Notes: generated by a model from the letters alone, not told the origin. DNA of 8,980 bases from JBBRYB01 sp038238115 (GCA_038238115.1 JBBRYB010000101.1:1-8980), one strand, 5' to 3'. Shown: positions 1 through 7,120, numbered from the stretch's first letter. Numbers and translations: made by a program.

Positions 1-450
1 CATGACGTCCCACAGGTTCGTCACGAAGGTGTAGAGCGTGAAAGCGGGCTGGCTGAAGCCCCAGCTCCGGCTCATCCAGTAGTTGAGCCCGATGCCCAGC
101 GCGCCACCCATCGGGACCAGGTTGGAGACGGCGCTGCCCGTAAGGCTCAGGGTCAGCGCGCGACGGTGGGTGAGCCGCGGCATTGCCGCAGTGAGCACGA
201 AGGTGTGCGCGCAAAGCCCGCTGAACCAGATCAGGGCGAGCAGGAGCACCTGTCGTTTGGTCAGTTCGGATACCACGGCGAAGACGCCGGCCCAGGGCGC
301 ACCGATGATGAGCGGCAGGACCAAGCGATAGATCAGGACGACCAGCCCGAAACCGACGATGATTTTGACGGCGAAGCTGAGCGCGCGCCGCCACGTGGCG
401 CGCGGCGAGTCGGCGACGGCGTCGACCGCAGTGGCGTCGGCGTCAGTCAC
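1..450 (-). CDS. lysylphosphatidylglycerol synthase TM-region family membrane protein (partial, N-terminal 150 residues)
   Basis: An uninterrupted minus-strand frame begins at GTG (450-448) and leaves the window still open at base 1, giving 150 codons. An AGGAG sits about 8 bases upstream of the GTG; a nearby upstream ATG is in another frame and stops at once, so GTG is preferred. After about 20 polar residues come hydrophobic spans at roughly residues 25-50, 52-60 and 66-88. Residues 105-122 (GSAVSNLVPMGGALGIGL) carry the Asn-x-x-Pro-x-Gly-Gly pattern typical of the YbhN/UPF0104 and lysyl-phosphatidylglycerol-synthase transmembrane family. Known relatives are integral inner-membrane proteins linked to lipid modification or flipping. 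The exact substrate cannot be inferred, and the C-terminal half is outside the window. The gene looks intact and is probably chromosomal backbone next to the tRNA. Confidence 0.8.
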   Translation of the reverse strand, partial: MTDADATAVDAVADSPRATWRRALSFAVKIIVGFGLVVLIYRLVLPLIIGAPWAGVFAVVSELTKRQVLLLALIWFSGLCAHTFVLTAAMPRLTHRRALTLSLTGSAVSNLVPMGGALGIGLNYWMSRSWGFSQPAFTLYTFVTNLWDVM

Positions 451-925
451 CTCGTACTCCTCTCGTCGCCCCGTGCCCCGGTACCCACCTGACCGGACAT
501 GGTAGCGAGCCACGCCCCGGCACGTCCGCACCATTTCGGTGGGTCGACCTGCTCCATAGGTGCGACCGAGCACCTGCTGGATACATGAGTACGGCGTCGT
601 CAACGCGGCGACGCCCTAGATCTACCCAAAATCTACTACAGGAGTGCTCACCGGGGCCGGTTCCTCGCATGTCGCCCGCGTCACGCTGCGTGGCGTCCCA
701 CCTCGCGGAGTCTCGTCGTCAGGGTTGGACACGACGCGTCCTGGGCACGCGATTCATCAGCGGTTCCACCCATCGCCGCGCCGCGGCTTGCTCAGACGAG
801 GCCCACATAGAGGCCCGAGGGTCGGAAGCTGACGAGGGGTCTTGGTCCGTCGCAGCAGGGGCCGGACCGGCTCCGGAGCGCCGTAGACGGCCGTCACCAG
901 TGCGGCACCTACGGCATGCCGCTGC
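451..925. other. gene-poor stretch between membrane gene and tRNA-Lys
   Basis: No convincing gene is visible here. The open frames present (for example 585-959 plus, 443-670 minus) encode Arg/Ser/Pro-rich, motif-free sequence typical of chance reading in GC-rich DNA, and they lack good ribosome binding sites. The stretch should hold the promoter of the minus-strand membrane gene (near 460-560) and that of the tRNA at its right end. Confidence 0.5.
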
Positions 926-931
926 TATGAT
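926..931 (+). promoter_or_regulatory. possible -10 box of the tRNA-Lys promoter
   Basis: TATGAT lies 39 bases before the first base of the mature tRNA, a plausible distance for a short 5' leader. No good TTGACA-like -35 box is seen 16-18 bases upstream (that region reads GCGGCAC), so this is a weak assignment based on the -10 hexamer and its position. Confidence 0.3.
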
Positions 932-970
932 CCACCACGCCTGCTGGGCGTCATTTTGAGCCGGGCACAG

Positions 971-1043
<73 letters not shown>

Positions 1044-1054
1044 CAAACACCAGG

Positions 1055-1077
1055 TCAGACGCCCAGAAGGTGTCTGA
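1055..1077 (+). terminator. hairpin terminator after tRNA-Lys
   Basis: TCAGACGCC (1055-1063) pairs with GGTGTCTGA (1069-1077), nine pairs including one G-T, around a five-base CAGAA loop. The short T-containing tail GTTTCAT follows. It starts 12 bases after the tRNA and fits a rho-independent terminator, although the T run is short. Confidence 0.55.
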
Positions 1078-1089
1078 GTTTCATACTTG

Positions 1090-1107
1090 GCCACGGTTTT
1101 GCCACGG
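1090..1107. repeat. paired GCCACGG direct repeats, possible recombinase arm site
   Basis: GCCACGG occurs at 1090-1096 and again at 1101-1107, so the start-to-start spacing is 11 bases, about one helical turn. The pair lies between the tRNA 3' end and the recombinase fragment, where arm-type or accessory binding sites of integrases usually sit. Function is inferred from position only. Confidence 0.3.
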
Positions 1108-1131
1108 AATTGAGCACCGGCGGCGCACCCG

Positions 1132-1464
1132 TTACCTGGCTGGGGGCCTCCATCGGGTTCCGTCCGCCTCACGTGGCGCCCCTGGCATCGACTCCCGCAG
1201 AGCCGCTTCGAGGGCCCGGGCGGCCTGGGAGTCGACCGCGCGGCGCCCCATGTAGACGTCCTGGGTCATCGACGGCCGACTGTGCCCCAGCTGGTCGGCG
1301 ACCAGGCGTGCAGACAGCGCCGCCTCGTCGAGGATCTTGGCGGCGGTCTTCCGGAAGCTGTGGGACGTGATCCACGCCAGCGCCTCCGTCCCCCGCGCAT
1401 CGCGCAACTCCCGGCGGACGTTGGCCGGGTCGCGGAAGCCGCCGAGCACGTCCGGGAAGAGCGA
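1132..1464 (-). pseudogene. tyrosine recombinase / site-specific integrase, C-terminal fragment
   Basis: About 110 residues match the C-terminal catalytic part of actinobacterial phage/ICE integrases. They start at SLFPDVLGGFRDPANVRREL (from base 1464) and end at TAA (1134-1132). Visible catalytic features are His and Arg in the box-II motif SHSFRKT, the LGH motif followed by SRPSMTQ, and the nucleophilic Tyr in VYMGR. The first catalytic Arg, the beta-hairpin Lys and the whole N-terminal arm- and core-binding region are missing. The open frame continues upstream to base 2184, but that part lacks family sequence and overlaps a plus-strand gene, so it is an accidental extension. With two thirds lost the protein cannot recombine DNA. 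The gene points at the tRNA-Lys 3' end, as in tRNA-integrated elements. Confidence 0.85.
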
Positions 1465-1854
1465 GCCACCGAGTTGAAACAAGGTCACCAGGTCAAAGTC
1501 GCCGGCCAGCCGGTCCACTGTGTCGGCCAGGACAACGTGCACGTCGAGCAGCCACGGCAGTGGTACCGATCCGTCACCTTCGCCCGGTTTTAACGGATAG
1601 CCAGAAGCCGTTCGAACCCGATGACGACTTGATGGCCGATATCGAGGGCAGCAAGTCAGCGGTAGCGGCGCACAAGTGTGAAGCGGCTGACCTACGTGCT
1701 GCTGCCACCCGGCATGACTGAGAGCGAGTGTGACAGGGTCTCGGGCCGCTGCGCTCGTAGCACCGGAACCGGCCGGCGGGCCGGGCAGGCCCGCCGGCCT
1801 TCTGAGCACGCCGCAGGCTGATACGTTGGCGCTCATCGCCCGGAAAGAGCCGCC
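1465..1854. other. no intact gene between recombinase fragment and SRPBCC gene
   Basis: No complete gene is visible. A minus-strand open frame joined to the recombinase fragment and a short acidic plus-strand frame ending at 1721 are the only coding-like traces, and neither matches a family I recognise. The strong hairpin at 1771-1799 lies at the right end. The missing upstream two thirds of the integrase should lie here but have been replaced. Confidence 0.4.
1771..1799. terminator. perfect 12-bp GC-rich inverted repeat, terminator-like
   Basis: GGCCGGCGGGCC (1771-1782) and GGCCCGCCGGCC (1788-1799) pair perfectly around the loop GGGCA, and TTCT follows on the plus strand. The stem is all G/C and very stable. 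It sits 55 bases upstream of the SRPBCC start, so it could insulate that gene from upstream readthrough. The T tail is too short for a textbook intrinsic terminator, but such short tails are common in high-GC actinobacteria. Confidence 0.5.
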
Positions 1855-2289
1855 ATGTCTATTGTCGCCGCTACCATCTCCTCCTCGCTGCCGCCGGACG
1901 CGGTGCTGGACATCCTCACTGACTTCGGACCCGATCGTGTTCAGGCTTGGCGCCGCGTGGACGCCGAGCACCTCATGGTGCACGGGTCCGGTGCGGACTG
2001 GGCGGACGTGACCGAGGGGAACGGGGTCGGCTGGGAGCGGGAGCGATACACCTGGGATGCGGCGGCGGGCACCGTGGCGGCGGTCACCACCGACTCCAAT
2101 GTCTGGGGCCCGGGTAGCCGCTGGGACTACAAGCTGACTCCGGAAGGAGGCGGCACCCGCGTGGAGGTCACTCTGCAGCGTCACGGCAAGGGCATTAAGG
2201 GCAAGTTGATCGATGCCCTGCTCCCTCTCGTCGGTCCCCGGATGATCACCTCGAGTGTCTCGGCCGCCCTCAAGACGAAAGTTGCCTGA
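1855..2289 (+). CDS. SRPBCC-family (START/polyketide-cyclase-like) protein
   Basis: A 144-residue frame starting at ATG, preceded by the purine-rich GGAAAGAG. The layout is that of the SRPBCC fold: an N-terminal beta strand (residues 2-10), then a helix beginning SLPPDAVLDILTDFG, alternating beta strands with a Trp-rich middle (GWERERYTWD, SRWDYKLTPEGGGTRVEVTL) and a long C-terminal helix (GKLIDALLPLVGPRMITSSV). These proteins bind hydrophobic ligands in a deep cavity; the ligand is not predictable here. Length is normal for the family and no lesion is seen, so it is one of the few intact genes in the accessory part. It stands alone between the hairpin at 1771-1799 and the decayed region to its right. 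Confidence 0.75.
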   Translation: MSIVAATISSSLPPDAVLDILTDFGPDRVQAWRRVDAEHLMVHGSGADWADVTEGNGVGWERERYTWDAAAGTVAAVTTDSNVWGPGSRWDYKLTPEGGGTRVEVTLQRHGKGIKGKLIDALLPLVGPRMITSSVSAALKTKVA

Positions 2290-2547
2290 CGTCCGCTGGA
2301 CCCTCCTTCTGACGTTCCCTGAGCTTGTCGGGGGCCTCGGGCCTCAGTCGGCGCCGATGTCCTCGGCTGGCGTAGAAGTGCCGGAGGTCATTTGGGGTGG
2401 CCCCCTCGTGCGGTCAGAGCACGGATGAGGGCCTGCTTGCAGCTTTGAGCACCGTACTGCGAGAGCAGGGTCGATGGGGCCCTTGCTTCCGGTCCTGCCT
2501 TTCTCTGCCGGACGTCTCCTGGCCGCTTCACCCATTTATCTCCGGAC
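2290..2547. other. intergenic stretch with no intact gene
   Basis: No complete gene is seen. The only recognisable coding trace is a short minus-strand recombinase-like peptide at 2363-2401. The interval, extended to about 2664, is where the N-terminal half of the downstream ParB-family gene should be if that gene were intact, so a deletion or rearrangement junction probably lies within it. Confidence 0.4.
2363..2401 (-). pseudogene. possible scrap of a second tyrosine recombinase (box II)
   Basis: In one minus-strand frame the 13 residues ATPNDLRHFYASR resemble the box-II signature of phage-type tyrosine recombinases (consensus like TPHDLRHFYAS), with Asn where the catalytic His normally stands. 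A stop lies five codons upstream (2414-2416), and the similarity ends at once downstream. It belongs to a different recombinase lineage from the fragment at 1132-1464, which has SHSFRKTAA. At this length a chance match cannot be excluded. Confidence 0.3.
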
Positions 2548-3732
2548 TTGTCAACCGGGAGACGTCAAGACAGGAGCCTCGTGCTGGACGTCGCGATTCC
2601 GGGTCTTGTGCACAGACGGGCGTCACTCACCCACGCGAGAAGAGCGGTCCGGTGGGGTCGCCCGTCGGAGCACGTCGCCCAGCGGCTCCGCGACGACGCC
2701 GCCGAACGCGCCGACATCGTCGCCGAATGTGCCCGGCTACGCGAGCAGGGACTCCCCGCGTTGGACCCCGACGACATCCCGGCCTCGACCCACTACCTGC
2801 GCCTGGTCGACCTGCGCACCGACAGCGACGACCCCGTCCCGACCGAGGACTGGCCCCACGTCCCAGGCGCGGCGGTGATGGTGGCCAAGGAGTGGCGCGA
2901 CCCAACCCGCGCCAACGATGACCCCGACGAGTCACCTGACGACGATCCAGACGACACGAACAACGACTCCGCGGACGAGTACGACGAGGACGACGACGAG
3001 GCCGGGGAGGCCGGGGAGGCCGGGGAGGCGAGCGAAGTCTTGACCGCGGTGTGGATCTGCCTCGACCCGAAGGCCGCGGGACTTCACCACCGCTGGGATA
3101 GTCGCATGTCGGCGCACCCTTCTGCGCCTGGCGCGGAGACCGGTCAGTCGGGCGAGGCCGACCGGGCGGCGCAGCGCGAGCAGCGGCGTACCGTCATCGC
3201 GAACTACAAGGCCTGGGACTCCGCCGAGACCGTCCGTCGTCAATGGCTCGCCGGGTTCCTGACCCGCAAGACCCCTCCCGCTGGCGCCGAGGCCCTGGTC
3301 TGCGAGGCACTGCTCACCGGTCACCACAGCCTGGACCGGGCCATGCAGGCCCACCACCCGCGACTGCGGGACCTGCTCCCCCGGGCCGTCACCAACGGCG
3401 ACAGCAACACAACGAGCTACAGCGCAGGCCGCGACGCGTGCGCCCGGCTGGTCGCCAAGGCCACCACCCCGACGGCCGCGACCATGCTCGCCCTCGCCGC
3501 GGTCCTGGCCGCGTGGGAGGACACCACCGGCAGACACACCTGGCGCAACCCCACACCGTGAGACGCCCGGGTCATGGCCGCGCTGCAGGACTGGGGATAC
3601 CAACCCAGCGACGTCGAACTCCTCCTCACCCAACAGGGGCAGAAGGACCTCACCAACCGTCTCACCAGCGAGATCACCAACCACTCAGAACCGGCTGACC
3701 CGGACCCGGCCACACCCGACGACGCCGCCTGA
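2548..3732 (+). pseudogene. ParB-family plasmid/ICE protein, 5'-truncated and with an in-frame stop
   Basis: The frame opens at TTG 2548, but family-like sequence starts only near residue 40 (SEHVAQRLRDDAAERADIV, about base 2665). From there it resembles the C-terminal half of ParB/KorB-like proteins of actinobacterial plasmids and integrative elements: a charged helix, a linker, a VWICLDPKAAG strand (residues 168-177), then RRTVIANYKAWDSAETVRRQ and WLAGFLTRKT. The N-terminal ParB nuclease/CTPase domain and helix-turn-helix are absent. Residues 123-163 are strongly acidic. A TGA at 3559-3561 interrupts the frame, but reading continues for 56 codons to TGA 3730-3732 with family-like sequence (ARVMAALQDWGYQPSDVELL), so this stop is most likely a nonsense mutation. 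It lies 27 bases before the DUF932 gene, probably in one operon. It can hardly act in partition without its DNA-binding half. Confidence 0.75.
2998..3030 (+). repeat. 9-bp in-frame tandem repeat GAGGCCGGG (3.7 copies)
   Basis: Three perfect copies of GAGGCCGGG (2998-3024) plus GAGGCG encode Glu-Ala-Gly repeats at the end of the acidic tract of the ParB-family remnant. The unit length keeps the frame, so copy-number change would lengthen or shorten the linker without disrupting the protein. Confidence 0.85.
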
Positions 3733-3759
3733 ACCACCACCCTCACAAGGAGAACCGAC

Positions 3760-4687
3760 ATGCCTCACCAGATCGAGACCCACCACGACCAGGCCGCGGC
3801 GATTTTCGCCCGCACCGACCCCTGGCACCGCCTCGGCGTCACCGTCCGGGACCGAGCCTTCACCGCCGAAGAAGCCATGACCCTCGGACATCTTGGCGGC
3901 TGGGACGTACGAAAGGCCCCACTGACCGCCACCGTCCTCACCGACGACGGCGTCACCACCCTGGACGCTCCGGGCTTCGCAACCATCCGCGACAACCCCT
4001 TCACCGGACGACCCGAAGTGCTCGGCGTCGTCGGAGCCGGTTACCAGACACTGCAGAACGAGGACCACGCCGAGTTCCTCAACCACCTCGCCGACCAGTC
4101 CGGCGCGATCTTCGACACCGCCGGAAGCCTCCGCGGCGGACGCCAGGTGTTCCTCACCATGCGCCTCCCGCAGAGCCTGGGGGTCGGCGGCCTCGACGAG
4201 GTCGACCTCAACATCGCCGCCCTCAACAGCCACGACGGCACCGGCGCGTTCCAGCTGCTCCTGACCCGGTCCGGGTGGTCTGCGCCAACACCCAGACCGC
4301 CGCCCTGAAACGCCACCAGTCCAGCTTCTCCGTACGGCACACCCGCCACGCCAAAGCCGGGGTGGCCGCCGCCCGAGACGCCCTCGGCCTCACCTTCGCC
4401 TACAGCCAGGAGTTCCAAACCGAAGCCGAACGGCTCCTCGACACCACACTCACCGACGCCGCCTTCCACACCCTCACCGAGTCGCTATTCACTCCCCCGA
4501 CTCGGACGACAGCCCACGCCTGCGAGCGGCCCACACTGAGCGGCACAACACCCTGGCCCACCTGTTCCACGACGCCCCCGCCCGCGCCCGCCGCGACCCC
4601 GCGTCCGCCCGAGCGGTCCGCCTGCTCACCAGCGACGAGCCCGCCCGCACCAAACGCGCCACCTGGACCCTGCTCGCCAACGCCTGA
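3760..4687 (+). pseudogene. DUF932 phage/plasmid-like protein (TIGR03299 type) with two frameshifts
   Basis: ATG 3760 follows AAGGAG (3747-3752) at good spacing. Residues 1-169 are typical of the family (DPWHRLGVTVRDRAFTAEEA, GYQTLQNEDHAEFLN, NSHDGTGAFQLLLT). Near 4264-4269 the frame fails; dropping back one base gives the expected continuation (VRVVCANTQTAALKRHQ, ALGLTFAYSQEFQTEAERLL). One C appears to be missing from what would be ACCCCGG. A second -1 step near 4488-4493 restores PDSDDSPRLRAAHTERHN through to TGA 4685-4687. Repaired length would be about 309 residues, normal for the family. Its role is unknown; it is common on actinobacterial plasmids, phages and ICEs beside ParB genes. No intact product is expected unless the indels are sequencing errors. 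Confidence 0.85.
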
Positions 4688-4926
4688 CCCTCATCCCGAC
4701 TCCCACGTCGCGAACCAACCACCCCACACGCCGTACCCACCCCGACCGACCGATCCAGCCGCAGCACGCCTCACCAGACAAGTCGACCCTCGTACCTCAC
4801 ACCTCATGCGAAGCCTGACCGGGCCCGCGAGGTCTCCCAGCGTCGTGACGAAACGCACGGGGCTCACCCGCCCTTGTCCACGACCGGCTCGGCCGACCGC
4901 CTATGGCCGAGGAGGGGAGGGCAGCC

Positions 4927-5337
4927 ATGCAACGAAAGTCGGTCCGCGCGCCGGGTCAGATCCTCGCGTGCGCATGGTGCGGCACCACCTTCACGCTGGC
5001 CACGACCGGGCGGACCCCCAAGTGGTGCTCCCAGTCCTGCCGCCAGCGCGCCTGGGAGCAGCGCCGCGCAGCCGAGTCCGGGCGCTCTGCCGTGGACGTC
5101 GTGATGAGGATCGTCGAGGTCGAGAAGCCAGTACCGGTGCCGAAGCGGGTTGCGGTCCAGGCGATCCCCAAGGGTGGCGCCTGGCCAGAGGCGCTGGCCG
5201 AACTGGTCGACCAACTCGACCGTGGCCTGGTCTACGACCGCCACCTTCCTGATCTTGTCCGCGCCATCAACGAGGTCCTCGCGGCGATGGAGCGGCGACC
5301 CAGCCGCCAGCGCTCGCCCAGGCGGAGAGACGGGTGA
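4927..5337 (+). CDS. small four-cysteine (putative zinc-ribbon) protein
   Basis: A 136-residue frame. I choose ATG 4927 because GGAGGGGAGGG lies about 5 bases upstream; the in-frame ATG at 4903 has no ribosome binding site. Cys15-x2-Cys18 and Cys34-x3-Cys38 (CAWCGTTF and WCSQSCRQRAW) form a likely treble-clef zinc site, followed by a basic helix, a 40-residue linker and a C-terminal helical part (residues 83-120). Cys-x2-Cys plus Cys-x3-Cys with an Arg-rich helix suggests nucleic-acid binding, but I cannot name the family with certainty. Similar small proteins are common in actinobacterial mobile elements. It is the only apparently intact frame between the DUF932 and epoxide hydrolase genes. 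Confidence 0.6.
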   Translation: MQRKSVRAPGQILACAWCGTTFTLATTGRTPKWCSQSCRQRAWEQRRAAESGRSAVDVVMRIVEVEKPVPVPKRVAVQAIPKGGAWPEALAELVDQLDRGLVYDRHLPDLVRAINEVLAAMERRPSRQRSPRRRDG

Positions 5338-5355
5338 GGCGCGACCAACGCCCCA

Positions 5356-5755
5356 AGATGTCGACGAGGACGCAATCCAGAGTGCACGGGCTGCGTTCGG
5401 GCGGCTGCTGGAGGCCGCGCGCGAGGCCGGAGCCGACGTGGACCCCGAGCACGGCCTCGCTCACCTACTTCGCTGCGCGCTATGCGGATTGATGGCCGAC
5501 CCCGGGCTGGGAGCCGTGCTGCGCTCTGGGCAGGTGGCGTGCACTGAAACCGATGAGGCCGTCGGGGAGTTACTGACCGTTTTCCAAGCGTTGCTGACAG
5601 CAGCTCACCGGTCCGGGGCTATCCGCGCCGACACGAGTCCGGACGACCTGCGTCGTTACCTGCTCGGCCTGGAGACCGCCGTACGCCTTGGCGGCGGGGT
5701 TCCCGAGCAGATCGAACGCGACCTCGCGATCCTTGTTGCGGGCCTGCGCCCCTGA
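5356..5755 (+). pseudogene. TetR-type transcriptional regulator, C-terminal fragment
   Basis: The frame ending at TGA 5753-5755 encodes about 130 residues resembling the ligand-binding C-terminal domain of TetR regulators: amphipathic helices ARAAFGRLLEAAREAG and HLLRCALCGLMADPGLGAVL, then the late signature SGAIRADTSPDDLRRYLLGL. The N-terminal helix-turn-helix is missing. The open frame continues upstream to 5150 only because it overlaps the zinc-protein gene out of frame, and that part is not TetR-like. Without the DNA-binding domain it cannot act as a repressor. The closest internal start is ATG 5492. Junction with the upstream gene is near 5338-5356. Confidence 0.65.
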
Positions 5756-5817
5756 CAACCCCTCCCCACTGGCGATAGTTGCCGCCGACAACCAACAACG
5801 GACACGCCCCAAGCCAA

Positions 5818-5827
5818 TGACCGGTCA
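5818..5827. promoter_or_regulatory. 10-bp palindrome TGACCGGTCA, possible operator
   Basis: A perfect dyad between the TetR remnant and the hydrolase gene. Regulators of this family bind palindromes near their own gene and their target, so it could be a relic operator. It is short, and ACCGGT cores recur elsewhere in the window by chance, so support is weak. Confidence 0.2.
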
Positions 5828-6046
5828 GCGATCGGCTTCTGACACTTGGCGACGACCGCCATGCCTCGGAAGCCCCGCCGGTCAGTGCCGCGAGCCGTTC
5901 GGCTTACGGGCACCCACGACTCGGCCGCGCTGACCTTGGCGATGTGCCGTCTTGTTCTTGATCGTGTGTCATCTCGCTTCCGAGGGGGAGGATGAGGCGA
6001 TGACAACGAATCCGCTCGATGAGAACGAGGCCGCGCTCCCGCCCTG

Positions 6047-7120
6047 GTGCCGGAGGCAGTCATCGACAATCTTCGAAGTCGCCTCCGGTCGTACCGTCGA
6101 GTGCCGCTGCCGGCAGGACACGGGTGGGAACGCGGAACCGACGGGGACTACCTCGAGTCGCTGCTGACGTACTGGCTCGACTCGTACGACTGGAAAGAGC
6201 ACGAGAACAGGATCCGCGGCCTCCCCTGGGCGTTGACGCAGACCGACTCCGGCGCCGTCCGTGCCATCCATCAGCGCTCTGCCGACCCCGATGCGATACC
6301 CGTCCTGCTCCTGCACGGCTGGCCGGACTCGGTCCTCCGTTTCGAGCGGCTCCTCCCGCTGCTGACCGATGTCCACGTCGTCGTCCCCGCACTGCCCGGC
6401 TTTCCGTTCGCCGCGCCGATTCCGCAGGGCGGCCTCTCAGCCGTGGCCATCGCTGATACCGTCAAGGCCGCCATGTCGCGGCTCGGGTACGAGAAGTTCG
6501 TGATCTCGGCCGGCGATGTCGGCTGTGACGTGGGGGAGGCGATCGCGGATCGATACCCCGACGCCGTCCTGTCGCTGCATCTGACGGACGTGTCGCAGTA
6601 TCACTTCCTCGCCGATCTGCCAGCGAACCTGTCGACCGACGAGGAGGCCTACGTGCAGCAGGGACGTGACTGGCAGGCGCGCGAAAGTGGCTACATGCAC
6701 GAGCAGACCACCAAGCCGCACACCCTTGCGGTCGCCTTGGGCGACTCCCCCGCCGGCCTGGCGGCATGGCTCCTTGAGAAATTTCGGAGCTGGACCGACT
6801 CGAACGGTGACGTGGAGTTCGCTTTCGCTCGGGACGACCTCCTGACCTGGATCACGGCGTACTGGGTGACAGGAGCCATCGGGACGTCGTTCACGCCCTA
6901 CGCCGAAGCGGCCGACAAATCGACGATGCCAGTGGCGCCCGTCGTCTTCACGATCTTCCCAAAGGACCTGGTCAATGCGCCGCAGGAGTTCGCACGACGG
7001 CATTTCACTGTCGCGTCCTGGCAAGAGATGCCGGCGGGCGGGCATTTCGCGGCATGGGAATACCCGCAGGGCTACGCGCAGGGCGTCCATGACGCCGTGC
7101 GGATCGCGGCGCTCTACTAG
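6047..7120 (+). CDS. epoxide hydrolase-family alpha/beta hydrolase (N-terminus probably frameshifted)
   Basis: A 357-residue frame from GTG 6047. An N-terminal epoxide-hydrolase-type helical region (residues 1-60) precedes the hydrolase core. HGWP at 90-93 forms the oxyanion hole, Asp157 in SAGDVG is the expected nucleophile, Asp307 in FPKDL the acid and His333 in GGHFAAWEYP the base; all are present. The family (EphB/EHN type) opens epoxides to diols in the cytoplasm; the substrate is unknown. GTG 6047 has no ribosome binding site. ATG 6000 has a strong one (GAGGGGGAGG, 8 bases upstream) and encodes MTTNPLDENEAALPPW, a start typical of this family, but it is one base out of frame with VPEAVIDNL. 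A one-base loss around 6040-6047 is likely. The core is otherwise intact, so a product from 6047 remains possible. Confidence 0.85.
   Translation: MPEAVIDNLRSRLRSYRRVPLPAGHGWERGTDGDYLESLLTYWLDSYDWKEHENRIRGLPWALTQTDSGAVRAIHQRSADPDAIPVLLLHGWPDSVLRFERLLPLLTDVHVVVPALPGFPFAAPIPQGGLSAVAIADTVKAAMSRLGYEKFVISAGDVGCDVGEAIADRYPDAVLSLHLTDVSQYHFLADLPANLSTDEEAYVQQGRDWQARESGYMHEQTTKPHTLAVALGDSPAGLAAWLLEKFRSWTDSNGDVEFAFARDDLLTWITAYWVTGAIGTSFTPYAEAADKSTMPVAPVVFTIFPKDLVNAPQEFARRHFTVASWQEMPAGGHFAAWEYPQGYAQGVHDAVRIAALY

Noticed and set aside
585..959. 124-residue plus-strand frame before the tRNA
   Set aside because: Arg/Ser-rich, no ribosome binding site, no domain; it runs through the likely tRNA promoter.
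1600..1721. Acidic plus-strand frame (DDDLMADIEGSKSAVAAHKC and on) ending at TGA 1719-1721
   Set aside because: It looks protein-like, but has no good start, no recognised family and is under 45 residues; it may be a scrap of element DNA but cannot be supported as a gene.
1465..2184. Long minus-strand open frame that would make the integrase 350 residues
   Set aside because: Only the last 110 residues look like an integrase; the rest is motif-free, overlaps the well-supported SRPBCC gene on the other strand and has no integrase N-terminal features.
2998..3030. Tandem repeat considered as CRISPR-like or iteron
   Set aside because: Nine-base units without spacers inside a coding frame: simple codon repeat.
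2932..3684. 250-residue minus-strand frame opposite ParB, rich in Gly and Val
   Set aside because: Shadow of the ParB-family frame; repetitive Leu-Pro-Gly sequence mirrors the plus-strand 9-bp repeat.
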